A stretch of DNA of 34,467 nucleotides from Thermoleophilia bacterium. Lineage in GTDB: Bacteria > Actinomycetota > Thermoleophilia > Gaiellales > Gaiellaceae. The stretch covers positions 1-34,467 of the forward strand of contig JAERMP010000004.1 of NCBI GenBank assembly GCA_016844515.1, read 5' to 3'. The position numbers and the translations under genes are program-made. The notes beneath the pieces were generated by a model that saw only the letters and a program-made list of their open reading frames with translations, made no database searches and had not been told where the DNA came from. This document shows, in pieces, positions 8,187 to 17,175 of the stretch (its first letter is position 1; each line of letters begins with the position of its first letter).

Positions 8187-8429
8187 TCATGGCACCGCGA
8201 CTTCGCTGACTTCGATCGCTTGCGTCCGCGCCGCGACGTAGGGCGGGAGCTGCGCGAGTGCGGACTCCTCGCCGCCAGCCTCAACCGTCCACCAGAGCTC
8301 GTGCCCGCCTTGGCGGCAGGACGCGAGCGTGAGCCCGCCGCGGAGAGGGCTCTCGAACCCGCGCCAGGCCGCGAAGGCAGCCCGGCATTCGGAGGGCTCG
8401 TGACTGTGCTGGAGCACGTACGTCGCCAC
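8187..8429 (-). CDS. Small conserved-type cytosolic protein, unknown function
   Basis: The 80-residue protein has the start [12 protein letters not shown], a central [26 protein letters not shown] and the end [21 protein letters not shown] believe similar short proteins occur in related actinobacteria, probably a small alpha/beta sandwich, but I cannot name a function. There is no signal peptide or membrane segment. Two cysteines (Cys15 and Cys38) and several histidines are present. The GTG start lies 4 bases after the stop of the secreted-protein gene, and the collagen-like gene follows after 28 bases. A cytosolic partner inside a surface-protein operon is unexpected. Confidence 0.7.
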   Translation of the reverse strand: MATYVLQHSHEPSECRAAFAAWRGFESPLRGGLTLASCRQGGHELWWTVEAGGEESALAQLPPYVAARTQAIEVSEVAVP

Positions 8430-8433
8430 CGCG

Positions 8434-8925
8434 TTACGCCGGGTTCACGACGGCCGTTGCCCGGATCGTGTCCAGGACGTGCGTCGCACCCGACCCGGTC
8501 TCGAGAACAAGCGACACGGACACGTCGAGCGTCAGGCTCTTGCCCTGATCGAGCAGCTCGATGACCGGATCGGGCCGGGGTTCCGCGAGCCCCTGGCCGA
8601 TGCCCGTGAGTGGGACCTCGGAGCCCTGCTTCAGCGAGGTGTCCTTGCCGCCGATCAGCGGCAGAGACGAGGGCACCGTCGCGCGAACGACGCTCGTCCC
8701 GTCCCGGATGGACGCCGAGAGCTCGAGCGCGAACCGGTCGCTGACCTGGGCCTGCACGATGCCCTTCGTCGCCATCAGACCCATGACCTCGTACGACAGG
8801 AGCTCGTTCCCGTCCCGTTGGATCACGATGGTGGGCAGGTCATGGCCGATCCCCGCCGAGGCCTGCGTCGCGAGCGTGGCGAGCGCGGTGGTCCCTATTG
8901 CTAGAACGAGAACGATCCGTCGCAT
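8434..8925 (-). CDS. Secreted protein of unknown function
   Basis: The 163-residue protein begins with a clear Sec signal peptide (residues 1-24, hydrophobic core then QASA). The mature part has no cysteine and no family I recognise. It has an even polar/hydrophobic alternation ([31 protein letters not shown]) suggesting a beta-rich fold. The ATG at 8925 has a strong AAGGAGG sequence with good spacing, better than starts further upstream. It heads the operon with the small protein and the collagen-like protein. It is divergent from the large LuxR-type regulator across a 126-base gap holding a symmetric site, which suggests that regulator may control it. Confidence 0.7.
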   Translation of the reverse strand: MRRIVLVLAIGTTALATLATQASAGIGHDLPTIVIQRDGNELLSYEVMGLMATKGIVQAQVSDRFALELSASIRDGTSVVRATVPSSLPLIGGKDTSLKQGSEVPLTGIGQGLAEPRPDPVIELLDQGKSLTLDVSVSLVLETGSGATHVLDTIRATAVVNPA

Positions 8926-8979
8926 TCCGCTTCCTCCTTGTCGATGCGTCGAGACTGGCGCGCCGCCGGACTCGGCGGT

Positions 8980-8997
8980 ATCGGGGATATCCCTGAA
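8980..8997. promoter_or_regulatory. Candidate regulator site in the divergent promoter region
   Basis: An 18-base dyad (ATCGGGGAT / ATCCCTGAA) matches at 7 of 9 pairs around a perfect GGGATATCCC core at 8984-8993. It lies between the secreted-protein operon and the LuxR-type regulator. It ends 19 bases before a candidate -35 element, where an activator would bind. Its size suits a LuxR-type helix-turn-helix dimer. Binding is inferred. Confidence 0.45.
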
Positions 8998-9016
8998 TCT
9001 CGCTGCAATCGGCACA

Positions 9017-9045
9017 TTGCCGAACCGGTCGAGGCGGTTTACCGT
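9017..9045 (+). promoter_or_regulatory. Candidate promoter for the LuxR-type regulator
   Basis: TTGCCG (9017-9022) and TACCGT (9040-9045) are separated by 17 bases, as in a sigma70-type promoter. Only 6 bases separate the -10 element from the ATG at 9052, and no ribosome-binding sequence is seen. The transcript would be leaderless or nearly so. Confidence 0.45.
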
Positions 9046-9051
9046 CTGTTC

Positions 9052-11931
9052 ATGGCCGTTGCGGCTGGCTCACTCGTCGCTCGCAAAACGCAGCTCGCAG
9101 TGCTCGACCGCATGCTCGATCGAGCGGCGAAGAGCAAGGCCGCGATCGTCGCGGTCGTCGGCGAGCCCGGGATCGGCAAGACCCGTCTCCTCGCCGAGCT
9201 CGCCGCGCACGCGGAAGAACGTCGTTTCCTCGTACTCGAAGGCAGCGCGGCCGAGTTCGAATCCGATCTGCCGTACGGCATCGTCCTCGACGCTGTCGAC
9301 GACTACCTGGCGACTGTCTCTCCGACCCTGTTGCGCCGACTGGGGCCGGCCCACCTGAGCGAGCTCGGCCGCGTCTTTCCCGCCTTGGGCGAGAAGGACC
9401 CCGAGCGGAACCCGGTCTTGCGAGACGAGCGCTATCTCCTCCATTTCGCGTTCCGCGCGCTCCTGGAACAGCTCTCGAGCGCCCGCCCGCTTGCTCTCGT
9501 CCTCGACGATCTGCACTGGGCTGACCCCTCGTCGATCGAGCTCCTCTCGTATGTCTTTCGGCACCCGCCCCTGGGGCGCGTCCTGATCGCATTCGCCGTT
9601 CGCCCGGCGCAGACACCGGAACGCCTCGAAGCGCTGCTTGCATTGACGAGCGACGCCGTCGAGCGCATCGAGCTCGTGCCGCTCTCCCGGGAGGAGGTCG
9701 ACGAACTACTCGGACCGGAGGTCGACGCCGAGGCGCGCGCCGACCTCTACCGCGAGAGCGAGGGAGTTCCCTTCTACCTCGAGCAGCTCGTCCGAGCTCG
9801 CACCAAGCATCACCCGGGGACTCAGCTCACGGTCGCTGGCATTCCAGCACCTGTCGTCGCTGCGCTAGCCGGGGAGCTCCGGGGAATCCCATCCGAGGCG
9901 GCGCGATTCCTCGAGGCGGCGGCCGTGGCGGGCGATCCGTTCGATCTCGAGATCGCAGGGAGAACAGCCGGGATCGGGCCTGCTGACGTACTCGAGTCGC
10001 TGGACGGCCTGCTCGCCGCCGATCTCATTCGCTCGACCGACGTCCCGCGGCGATTTCGCTTCCGACACCCGATCGTCCGTCGAGCCGTCTACGGGTCGAC
10101 ACCTCCCGGACGGCGCCTCGACCTGCACTCGGCCGCAGCCACGGCTCTAAAGGCGGCCGGGGCATCGCAAGCGGTACGCGCACCGCACGTCGTACAGGCC
10201 GGTCTGCCGGGTGACGCCGTCGCCATCGATCTGCTCGTTGCCGCCGCTCATGAGGTTGCGCCGAGGGCGCCGGCAACGGCTGCCGCATGGCTCGAAGCCG
10301 CCCAGCGGTTACTCCCCAGCGACGCCACGGACCGGCGGTGGCTCGAGATCCTCGTTCCTGCTGCCGAAACACGGGCCTCCGCCGGCGATCTGGAGAGAAG
10401 CCGCACGGCCTGGCGCGAGGCGCTCGAACGTGTCGGTGGCGGAGACGGTGACGCGCGGGCAAAGATCATCGCCGGACTCGCCCCCGTCGAGCGCATGCTC
10501 GGTCACCGAAGCGAGGTCGCAGCGCTCCTCGAGGAGATGCTCGCGCAAGCGGCGCCGGGCTCGCTCGAAGTCGCGACACTCGAGGTCGAGGCTGCGGCGG
10601 ATGCGTTCTACGCGTCCGATCGTGAGCGTCTTCTGGAGTACGCGCGCAGAGCGCTCCGAAGCGCGCAGGCACTCGAGAGCCGGCCGCTCTTGGCATCCGC
10701 AGCGGCACTGCTCGCCATGGGCGAGCTCGCCGCGGGCAACAACAGCGCGGCGGAGGCGCACGCAGCGGAGGCGAAGTCGCTGGTCGATGCACTCGCCGAT
10801 CCCGAGCTTGCGTCGAGGCTCGACGCGCTGTACTACCTCGGGCGAGCGGAGTCCTACCTCGACCGGCACGACGAGTCGGTTCGCCACGTCGAGCGCGGCG
10901 CGGCGCTACTGCGCACGGCGGAGCAAGGGCACTGGCTCGTGCCGATGCTGAGCTTTCTCGGGCCCGCTCTCGCAGCGGTCGGTCGTATCGCAGACGGCAT
11001 CACGGTCGCGAACGAGGCGAGCGAGGCCGCGCGACTGACTGCGAATCCGCAGCTTCTCACCTGGGCACTACACGGGCTGAGCGCCGTTGCGACCACCGCT
11101 GGCGATGCCACGATCGCGATCCAGGCCGGCGAGGAAGCCGTGATGACGGCAACCGGCAGCGAACAGGGACGAATGACCGAGCTGGCGGCCATGGCGCTCG
11201 CGCGCACTCGCATCGACCTCGGCGACTACGAGCGCGGGATCCACGAGCTCCTCGAGGCCGGCGGCGGACCGGACTTCCCGCACCTTCGCTCCTTGCGCGG
11301 TCAGAACTACCAGGCGTTGGTCGCGGCTGAGCTCGGTCTGGGTCGCGTCGCCGAGGCGAATGCGTGGGCGGCACGTGCGGAGTCTGTCGAGGACGTCCAG
11401 TGGCGTAGCGCTCGGGCGCGCAGTCAGAGCGCCCGAGCGGCCGTCACGCTCGCGGAGGGCAGCCCTCTCGAGGCTGCTCGTGACGCAGGTGCCGCCACTG
11501 CAGGTTTCGCAGCGATCGGCCTGCGGGTCGAGGCAGCGCGGACCCGAACTCTCATAGGTCGTGCTCTTGCCACTGCCGGCGAACGGGAGGACGCGATTCG
11601 CGAGCTCGAGCAGGCGGAACGCGAGCTCGCGGAGTACGGCGCCGCCCGCTACCGCGACGACGCGCGGCGTGAGCTCCGCAAGCTCGGTCGCCGCGTTCCC
11701 CGGCGGGGGCAGCCGGGAAGCGCGGAGTCCGGCATCGCAGCGCTAAGCGGACGGGAGCGCGAAGTAGCCGATCTCGTCGCGGAGGGCAGGACGAACCGGG
11801 AGATCGCAGCGACCCTATTCCTCAGCGAGAAGACGGTCGAGACCCATCTCGCGCGAATCTTCGCCAAGCTCGGCGTCCATTCACGGGCAGCCGTTGCCAG
11901 CGAGATCTCGCGCCCGCACGTTCCCGGTTGA
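9052..11931 (+). CDS. Large ATP-binding LuxR-family transcriptional regulator (LAL type)
   Basis: The 959-residue cytosolic regulator has an N-terminal AAA-type ATPase with Walker A GEPGIGKT (37-44) and a Walker B-like [20 protein letters not shown] long helical region of TPR-like repeats (about 350-870, many Ala-rich paired helices) follows. The C-terminus is a LuxR/GerE helix-turn-helix ([16 protein letters not shown] ... [28 protein letters not shown]). This is the STAND/MalT-like architecture, in which effector and ATP binding drive oligomerisation and promoter activation. The ATG at 9052 is chosen because it begins just before the conserved [15 protein letters not shown] and follows a promoter-like element. 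It faces away from the surface-protein operon, its most likely target. The effector is unknown. Confidence 0.9.
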   Translation: MAVAAGSLVARKTQLAVLDRMLDRAAKSKAAIVAVVGEPGIGKTRLLAELAAHAEERRFLVLEGSAAEFESDLPYGIVLDAVDDYLATVSPTLLRRLGPAHLSELGRVFPALGEKDPERNPVLRDERYLLHFAFRALLEQLSSARPLALVLDDLHWADPSSIELLSYVFRHPPLGRVLIAFAVRPAQTPERLEALLALTSDAVERIELVPLSREEVDELLGPEVDAEARADLYRESEGVPFYLEQLVRARTKHHPGTQLTVAGIPAPVVAALAGELRGIPSEAARFLEAAAVAGDPFDLEIAGRTAGIGPADVLESLDGLLAADLIRSTDVPRRFRFRHPIVRRAVYGSTPPGRRLDLHSAAATALKAAGASQAVRAPHVVQAGLPGDAVAIDLLVAAAHEVAPRAPATAAAWLEAAQRLLPSDATDRRWLEILVPAAETRASAGDLERSRTAWREALERVGGGDGDARAKIIAGLAPVERMLGHRSEVAALLEEMLAQAAPGSLEVATLEVEAAADAFYASDRERLLEYARRALRSAQALESRPLLASAAALLAMGELAAGNNSAAEAHAAEAKSLVDALADPELASRLDALYYLGRAESYLDRHDESVRHVERGAALLRTAEQGHWLVPMLSFLGPALAAVGRIADGITVANEASEAARLTANPQLLTWALHGLSAVATTAGDATIAIQAGEEAVMTATGSEQGRMTELAAMALARTRIDLGDYERGIHELLEAGGGPDFPHLRSLRGQNYQALVAAELGLGRVAEANAWAARAESVEDVQWRSARARSQSARAAVTLAEGSPLEAARDAGAATAGFAAIGLRVEAARTRTLIGRALATAGEREDAIRELEQAERELAEYGAARYRDDARRELRKLGRRVPRRGQPGSAESGIAALSGREREVADLVAEGRTNREIAATLFLSEKTVETHLARIFAKLGVHSRAAVASEISRPHVPG

Positions 11932-11964
11932 GCTTCATCGACGAGAGACGGTCGTGCGCGGTGG

Positions 11965-11994
11965 GCGCCGGACAAGGGGGAAAGTGTCCGGCGC
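11965..11994. terminator. Bidirectional hairpin between convergent genes
   Basis: Perfect 10-base arms GCGCCGGACA and TGTCCGGCGC flank a 10-base loop. The stem sits in the 82-base gap between the stops of the LuxR-type regulator and the dihydropyrimidinase. No T-run follows on either side, so it is a GC-type candidate terminator for both genes. Confidence 0.6.
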
Positions 11995-12013
11995 GCCTCC
12001 GCGCACATCTATG

Positions 12014-13369
12014 TCAGCGAGCGGCCGCGGGCAAGAGCTCCTGCCCGAAGGCGGCCCGCTCGACGAACTGTCCGACACCTGGCTCTGCGACCAACGCACC
12101 CGACTCGACGAGCACGTTCCCGCGGAGCAACACCGTTTCGGGCGCGCCGGTCACTTCGGTTCCCTCGTAGAGGTTGTAGTCAACCTTCGAGTGTTGGTTT
12201 GCGGCGGTGATCAAGTGCTGCCTCTCCGGATCGAAGATCACGATGTCGCCATCCGAGCCCGGCGCGATCGTGCCCTTTCGCGGGTAGAGGCCGAAGAGCT
12301 TCGCAGGATTGGTGGACAGGAGCTCGACCATCCGGTTCAAGGAGATCCGGCCGGTGCGAACACCGAACTCGTGGATCATGTGCAGCCTGTTCTCGAGGCC
12401 GGGACCTCCGTTCGGGATCTTCGAGAAGTCGTTCCTCCCGACTGACTTCTGCCCGTCCCAGAGGAACGCGCAGTGATCGGTCGAGATCGCCGAGAGGATG
12501 TCCGAGCGCACCGCGTGCCAGAGGACCTCCTGGTTCTCGCGCGACCGCGGCGGCGGTGTGTAGACGTACTTGGCACCCTCGAAATCGGGTCGCTCGAGCC
12601 AGCCCTGCTCGCGAGCCCGCGCGATCGGGTCGACGGCCTCCTTGCAGGACACGTGCACGACGTACAGCGGCGCCCCGGCGATACGTGCGAGCTGGATCGC
12701 GCGGTTCGTCGCCTCCCCTTCGAGCTCCGGGGGCCTCGTCAACGCGTGGTAGTGCGGGGCAGTGTTGCCTGCCGCCAGCGCCTGCTTGACGAGGACGTCG
12801 ATCGCGTCGCCGTTCTCGGCGTGCACCATCACGAGCGCGCCCGTCTCCGCGGCGACCTCCATCGTGCGAAAGAGCGTCTCGTCATCGACCATGAGGGCGC
12901 CCTTGTAGGCCATGAAGAGCTTGTACGACGTGATTCCCTGCTCGGGCAACCGGGCGAGCTCCTCGAGCGAGCCACCCTCCCGGAGATCGGTGACCGCCAT
13001 GTGGTAGCCCATATCGATGATCTGCTTCCCTTCGGCCTTCGCCCGCCACTCGGCGAGCGCTTCGCCGAAGGTCGCCCCCTTCGGCTGGATGACGAAGTCG
13101 ACGTGACAGGTTGTGCCGCCAAACGCCGCCGCCGTCTGCCCCGATTGGACGTCGTCGATCGTGGTCGTGCCGCCGAACGGCATGTCGAGGTGGGTATGCG
13201 GATCCACGCATCCCGGGAGCACGTACTTGCCGGTCGCATCGATCACCCGGTCGGCCTCGACGTCGAGGGACTCTCCGATCATCGCGATCCGCTCGCCATC
13301 GACGAAGACGTCGCCCACGTAGTCGTCGGCGGCGGTGATGATCCGACCGCCCTTGATCAGTACCGACAC
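12014..13369 (-). CDS. hydA: Dihydropyrimidinase / D-hydantoinase
   Basis: This enzyme opens dihydropyrimidine or hydantoin rings to N-carbamoyl amino acids. The 451-residue amidohydrolase-fold protein keeps all binuclear-zinc ligands: His58 and His60 (DPHTHLDMPFGG), the carboxylated Lys150 (SYKLFMAY), His183 (MVHAENGD), His239 (VVHVSC) and Asp298 (STDHCAF). Tyr155 stands where the substrate-binding tyrosine is expected. It is the last gene of a leftward run starting with the ABC importer, after a 130-base gap holding a strong stem-loop. The partner N-carbamoyl hydrolase is in the divergent operon. D-hydantoinase, dihydropyrimidinase and phenylhydantoinase activities cannot be told apart by sequence. 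Confidence 0.92.
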   Translation of the reverse strand: MSVLIKGGRIITAADDYVGDVFVDGERIAMIGESLDVEADRVIDATGKYVLPGCVDPHTHLDMPFGGTTTIDDVQSGQTAAAFGGTTCHVDFVIQPKGATFGEALAEWRAKAEGKQIIDMGYHMAVTDLREGGSLEELARLPEQGITSYKLFMAYKGALMVDDETLFRTMEVAAETGALVMVHAENGDAIDVLVKQALAAGNTAPHYHALTRPPELEGEATNRAIQLARIAGAPLYVVHVSCKEAVDPIARAREQGWLERPDFEGAKYVYTPPPRSRENQEVLWHAVRSDILSAISTDHCAFLWDGQKSVGRNDFSKIPNGGPGLENRLHMIHEFGVRTGRISLNRMVELLSTNPAKLFGLYPRKGTIAPGSDGDIVIFDPERQHLITAANQHSKVDYNLYEGTEVTGAPETVLLRGNVLVESGALVAEPGVGQFVERAAFGQELLPAAAR

Positions 13370-13429
13370 GTCACCTCACGTCCTTCCTAAGTGCTGGGAG
13401 AGCTCCGGGCCGGCCCCACGGTGTCGCGC

Positions 13430-13459
13430 GGTCAGGATCCGCCGCAGCGGATCCTGACC
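13430..13459. repeat. Perfect 13-base stem-loop between the binding-protein and hydantoinase genes
   Basis: Arms GGTCAGGATCCGC (13430-13442) and GCGGATCCTGACC (13447-13459) are exact inverted repeats with a CGCA loop. It follows the substrate-binding protein stop by 39 bases and precedes the hydantoinase start by 60, both read leftward. No T-run follows. It may partly terminate transcription, stabilise the upstream mRNA or be a REP-like element. Confidence 0.6.
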
Positions 13460-13498
13460 TTGCGCACAGGTAGTCGACCCGGAGCTCACGCCTCGTCG

Positions 13499-14608
13499 TT
13501 ACTTGCCGCCTTCCTTCAGGATGACGACCGACTTCTTGAAGCTCTTGCCCCTGACGTCGAGCCCCTGCTTCTTCAGGTTCGCGACAGCCTTGAGCGCGAG
13601 GTCGGTCCGGTACGAAGCCCGCGTCGCAGGCTTCTTGATGACGCCATAGGTCTTGGCGATCCCGGCCGTGCGCTTGTACTCGATCGGATCCATCACGCCG
13701 ATGCCGAGCCGGTTCGGCCAGACGAGCGCGTTGACCTCGTTCATCTGCCATGTCTGATGACCACGAGGCAGTGCCGGCCCGTTCGCGAGCACGATGTTCG
13801 TGCACGCTTTCGGGTTGTCGCGGCAGTAGATCCAGCCCTTGAACGAGGCCTCGAGGAACTTGACGGCCGTCGACTGGTTTGCCTTGTCCTTGATCCAGTC
13901 ACCACGGACGAAGATGCCGTCCTGAAGCATGCCCGTGCCGAGGTCCGAGTACTTGAAGACGTTCAGATCCTTCAGCGTGTAGAGCTTTCCGGTGTCCGGG
14001 TTCTTGACCTCGAGCACCTGGGCGAGCTCGTTGTACGTCATCGCGGACGCCGCGTCGATCTCACCGCTCAGGAACGCGAGCATGTCGAAGTTCTGCTTGA
14101 CGAGCGTCACGTCCTTGTCCGGATTCATGCCGTTCTTGACGAGCGCGGCTCGCTGCTCGAACTCGTTTCCGAAGATCCATACACCGAACTTCTTGCCGCG
14201 CATCTTCTTGAACGTGTTGATCCCGCTCGACTTGAACGTGACCTCGGTCGTCCCGCTTCGGGAATAGACCTGGCCGATGTTGACGAGATCGCTGCCCGTA
14301 TCGCGGTTCGCGAGCAGGCTCGGGAACCAGTTGATCCCGAACTCGGCCTGCTTTCCGAGCACGACCTGCTCGGGGATGATGTCCGGGCCCCCGGCCTTGA
14401 TCGCGACGTCGAGCCCCGCCTGCTTGTAGTACCCCTTCGCCTTCGCCGCGTAGTAGCCCGCGAACTGCGACTGCGGGACCCACTTGCTCTGCAGGGTGAC
14501 CTTCGTCAGCTGCTGGCTCGATTCCCCGGCAGCGGCAAACCCCGCTACGACGAGGCTTGTTCCGACCACGAGCGTGGCCGCGAGTACGTACCACTTGCGT
14601 CTCCTCAT
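13499..14608 (-). CDS. ABC transporter substrate-binding protein, NMT1/ThiY-like
   Basis: This is the extracytoplasmic solute receptor of the importer encoded upstream, 369 residues. It has a signal peptide at about 1-27, without an obvious lipobox cysteine. The start of the mature domain, TLQSKWVPQSQFAGYYAAKAKGYY, is diagnostic for the NMT1/THI5-like (PF09084-type) family. Members bind pyrimidine-like compounds, sulfonates or riboflavin precursors. Other landmarks are a PDIIPEQVVLGKQAEFGI segment and an FVRGDWIKD near the hinge. The ATG at 14608 has GAAGGAGG upstream. It follows the permease stop by 14 bases. The hydantoinase downstream makes a cyclic ureide or pyrimidine the likely cargo. 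Confidence 0.9.
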   Translation of the reverse strand: MRRRKWYVLAATLVVGTSLVVAGFAAAGESSQQLTKVTLQSKWVPQSQFAGYYAAKAKGYYKQAGLDVAIKAGGPDIIPEQVVLGKQAEFGINWFPSLLANRDTGSDLVNIGQVYSRSGTTEVTFKSSGINTFKKMRGKKFGVWIFGNEFEQRAALVKNGMNPDKDVTLVKQNFDMLAFLSGEIDAASAMTYNELAQVLEVKNPDTGKLYTLKDLNVFKYSDLGTGMLQDGIFVRGDWIKDKANQSTAVKFLEASFKGWIYCRDNPKACTNIVLANGPALPRGHQTWQMNEVNALVWPNRLGIGVMDPIEYKRTAGIAKTYGVIKKPATRASYRTDLALKAVANLKKQGLDVRGKSFKKSVVILKEGGK

Positions 14609-14622
14609 GTGCCCTCCTTCGG

Positions 14623-15444
14623 TCACGATCTCCTACCTCCTGTGGATGGGTGCCAGGCGAGTGCGAAGCGCTCGACGAGTGCGATCGTTGCATAGAACAA
14701 GATGCCCATAGCGCTCGCGAGCAGTATCGCCGCCCAGGCGATCTCGTAGCGTGCAAGAGAGGTTGCCGAGAGGATCTGGACACCGAGCGCGTCGATCGAG
14801 CCTCCGAAGTAGTCGCCCACGACAGCGCCGATCATCGCGAGTACGGACGCAACCTTCAAGGCGGCGAAGACAAACGGCAGGCTGTTGGGAATCCTGACGC
14901 GCAGGAAGACCGCGCGTTGCGGGGCGGCATACGACCGCATCAGCTCCAACGACTCCGGCCGAACGGACGTCAGACCACGCAGCGTGTTGACGAGAACGGG
15001 GAAGAAGCACAAGACGGCTGCGATCACGATCTTCGACCACGGGCTGAGCAACCCGAACCACGCGTTCGTAATCGGAGCGAAGGCGATGATCGGAACGGCG
15101 TTCGCCGCGATCAGGTACGGCATGAGCGCGCTCCCAAACGGACGCCAGCGCGCCAGGACGAGTGCTGAGACAAACGCCGCGGAGCTGCCGAGCACGAACC
15201 CGGCGAGCGCCTCCTTGAACGTGATCCAGCCACCCTTGAGGAGTTGCTCGCGTTCGTCCCGGAACGCCGTGACCACGTCCCAGAACGGCGGGAGCAGGAA
15301 GCGTTCGATGCCGAGCCAGGGGAGGACCCACTGCCACGCGGCGATGCCAAGTCCAAGAACGACGATCGCAGGCAACCAGTACGACAGCCGGCGCCTGAAC
15401 ATGCCCTCCGAGCGGCGGGTCGGCGTGTGAGCGATCGTGGTCAC
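14623..15444 (-). CDS. ABC transporter permease (SsuC/ThiX type), second of two
   Basis: This is an inner-membrane importer subunit of 273 residues. About six membrane segments are visible, beginning at 23-45 (LPAIVVLGLGIAAWQWVLPWL). The cytoplasmic coupling (EAA-like) segment is ELMRSYAAPQRAVFLRVRIPNSLPFVFAALK, typical of the BPD_transp_1 family. The ATG overlaps the ATPase stop as ATGA, so translation is coupled. It shares the fold and short motifs with the permease at 16235-17137 but differs clearly in sequence. The two probably form a heterodimer around one ATPase dimer. Confidence 0.9.
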   Translation of the reverse strand: MTTIAHTPTRRSEGMFRRRLSYWLPAIVVLGLGIAAWQWVLPWLGIERFLLPPFWDVVTAFRDEREQLLKGGWITFKEALAGFVLGSSAAFVSALVLARWRPFGSALMPYLIAANAVPIIAFAPITNAWFGLLSPWSKIVIAAVLCFFPVLVNTLRGLTSVRPESLELMRSYAAPQRAVFLRVRIPNSLPFVFAALKVASVLAMIGAVVGDYFGGSIDALGVQILSATSLARYEIAWAAILLASAMGILFYATIALVERFALAWHPSTGGRRS

Positions 15445-16238
15445 TCTCTTGCTCCGAGCTCGGTGGCGGCGTCACCGGCGTGCAAGGTCTCGCGTACCTC
15501 GGTGACGAGCTCGAAGAAGCGGGGCTCCTCGCGCGTCTGGAACGTGCGCGGTTGCGGCAAGTCGATGGGCACGACCGACGTGATGCGTCCGGGCCGAGCA
15601 GACATGACGACGACGCGAGTGGAGAGGAACACGGCCTCGGAGATCGAGTGCGTCACAAAGATCACGGTCGATCCGGTTTCGCTCCAGATCCGCAGGAGCT
15701 CGAGATTGAGGCGCTCACGCGTCATCTCGTCGAGGGCGCCGAACGGCTCGTCCATGAGCAGGAGCGCCGGCGAGAACGAGAGAGCCCGCGCGATCGAGAC
15801 ACGCTGCTGCATGCCTCCCGAGAGTTGCCACGGATAGTGCTTCTCGAAGCCCTCGAGCTCGACCAGCTCGACCAGCTGCTTGACACGGTCTGCTCGGCGC
15901 GTCCGATCCCAGCGGAGGAGCTCGAGCGGAAGCGCGATGTTCTTCGCGACCGTCCGCCAGTCGTAGAGGACCGCAGCCTGGAAGACGATCCCGTAATCAC
16001 GGTCGAGGCGTGCACGGTGCGCCGACTTCCCGTTGACGAGGACCTCGCCGATCGTAGGCTCGACGAGATCACCGATCACGCGGAGTAGCGTCGACTTCCC
16101 GCATCCCGACGGCCCGATGAGCGAGATGAACTCGCCGCGCTCGACGTCGAGGTCGACGTCCTGCAAGGCCGTGATGCCGCCTTTCCCAAACGTCTTCGAG
16201 ACGTTCCGAGCCGAGACGACCGCGTCCTGAACGCTCAT
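15441..16238 (-). CDS. ABC transporter ATP-binding protein (SsuB/TauB-like)
   Basis: This ATPase energises the importer, 265 residues and peripheral on the cytoplasmic face. It has Walker A GPSGCGKST (42-50), a Q-loop at FQAAVLYDW (86-94), the signature LSGGMQQR (139-146), Walker B LLLMDEPFGALD (159-170) and the switch histidine in FVTHSISEA (His197). It belongs to the nitrate/sulfonate/taurine subfamily, which pairs with NMT1-like receptors. The ATG at 16238 overlaps the upstream permease stop, and its own stop overlaps the next permease start, both as ATGA. It is the only ATPase in the operon and must serve both permeases. Confidence 0.93.
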   Translation of the reverse strand: MSVQDAVVSARNVSKTFGKGGITALQDVDLDVERGEFISLIGPSGCGKSTLLRVIGDLVEPTIGEVLVNGKSAHRARLDRDYGIVFQAAVLYDWRTVAKNIALPLELLRWDRTRRADRVKQLVELVELEGFEKHYPWQLSGGMQQRVSIARALSFSPALLLMDEPFGALDEMTRERLNLELLRIWSETGSTVIFVTHSISEAVFLSTRVVVMSARPGRITSVVPIDLPQPRTFQTREEPRFFELVTEVRETLHAGDAATELGARE

Positions 16239-17137
16239 ACGAGCTGCTCCGGAGGTCGGTGCACGACGAGCCTCTCGACCAGCACGATGATGAGGAAGAA
16301 CCCGATTCCGAGAAGCGCGGCGATCAGGTTCGTCGCCCAGAGGTTCGCTGGATTGAGGACGTAGTACTGGTTGAAGACGATAATCGCTCCGCCGAGCCCC
16401 TCCTGGATCGAGGAGGGCAGCTCTCCGATGATCGCTCCCACGACGCACGCGGTGGCCGCGATGCGGAAGGCCGAGAACAAGAACGGGAGAGCGGACGGAA
16501 CCCTGAGCTTCCAGAACACGGCCCACTCACCTGCGGCGTACGACTCCATGAGCTCGACCGCTTCGGGATCGGCTGACTGAAGGCCGCGCACCGTATTGAC
16601 GGTGACCGGGAAGAACGTCAGGTACGCGGCAATGACGGAGACACGCATCCAGTCGGTGGGCGTCCAGCCGAAGATCGTGAGACTGCCGAGACCGACGACG
16701 ACGATCGGCGCGAGCGCCAGAATCGGGATCGTTTGCGACGCGACGACATACGGCATGACGCCGCGACCCAGTACGGCGAAGCGCGCAATCACGGCTCCCA
16801 GGAGAAACCCGATCGTCGCACCGATCGCGAATCCGACAACGGCTTCCTTGGCGGTGAAGAGCGCCGAGTGGAACAGGAGGTCGATGAGAAGCGGGCCGCC
16901 GGCGTTGGTCCGCTCGAACAACGCTCCGACGATCTCGTGAATGTGCGGCATCGTCGTCGAGTTGACCACGAACGGTCGGGTCCATCCGGTCTCCATCCAC
17001 AGCCAGCGGTAGCCCTCCCAGAGCCCCCACAGCCCGACCAGCACGAGAGCCAGGACGCTGGCGCGGCCGAGGGCGGAGAGCATTCGCGTGGATACGGATC
17101 GCCCCCTCGACGCTGTTCCCCCCGGCTGCACCCGCAT
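16235..17137 (-). CDS. ABC transporter permease (SsuC/ThiX type), first of two
   Basis: This is an inner-membrane importer subunit with about six membrane segments. It has the coupling segment ELMESYAAGEWAVFWKLRVPSALPFLFSAFR and a WTRPFVVNSTTMPHIHEI-type first loop. With the ATG at 17137 the protein is 300 residues. An earlier start at 17182 would run past the divergent amidohydrolase start and is less likely. It heads the leftward operon of permease, ATPase, permease, binding protein and hydantoinase. Only 38 bases separate it from the divergent amidohydrolase gene, so the two operons share one control region. Confidence 0.88.
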   Translation of the reverse strand: MRVQPGGTASRGRSVSTRMLSALGRASVLALVLVGLWGLWEGYRWLWMETGWTRPFVVNSTTMPHIHEIVGALFERTNAGGPLLIDLLFHSALFTAKEAVVGFAIGATIGFLLGAVIARFAVLGRGVMPYVVASQTIPILALAPIVVVGLGSLTIFGWTPTDWMRVSVIAAYLTFFPVTVNTVRGLQSADPEAVELMESYAAGEWAVFWKLRVPSALPFLFSAFRIAATACVVGAIIGELPSSIQEGLGGAIIVFNQYYVLNPANLWATNLIAALLGIGFFLIIVLVERLVVHRPPEQLV

Positions 17138-17163
17138 TCCATACCACACTCGAGGCAGCGAGT

Positions 17164-17169
17164 TAGAGT
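17164..17169 (+). promoter_or_regulatory. -10-like element before the amidohydrolase gene
   Basis: TAGAGT lies 6 bases before the GTG at 17176. No ribosome-binding sequence is evident, which would suit leaderless transcription. No convincing -35 element is visible. The element lies in the 38-base divergent gap. Confidence 0.35.
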
Positions 17170-17175
17170 CGTCGT

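Noticed and set aside
13391..14695. A 434-codon open frame on the + strand opposite the substrate-binding protein
   Set aside because: The minus strand has a signal peptide, a strong ribosome-binding sequence and NMT1-family sequence. The + frame shows nothing.
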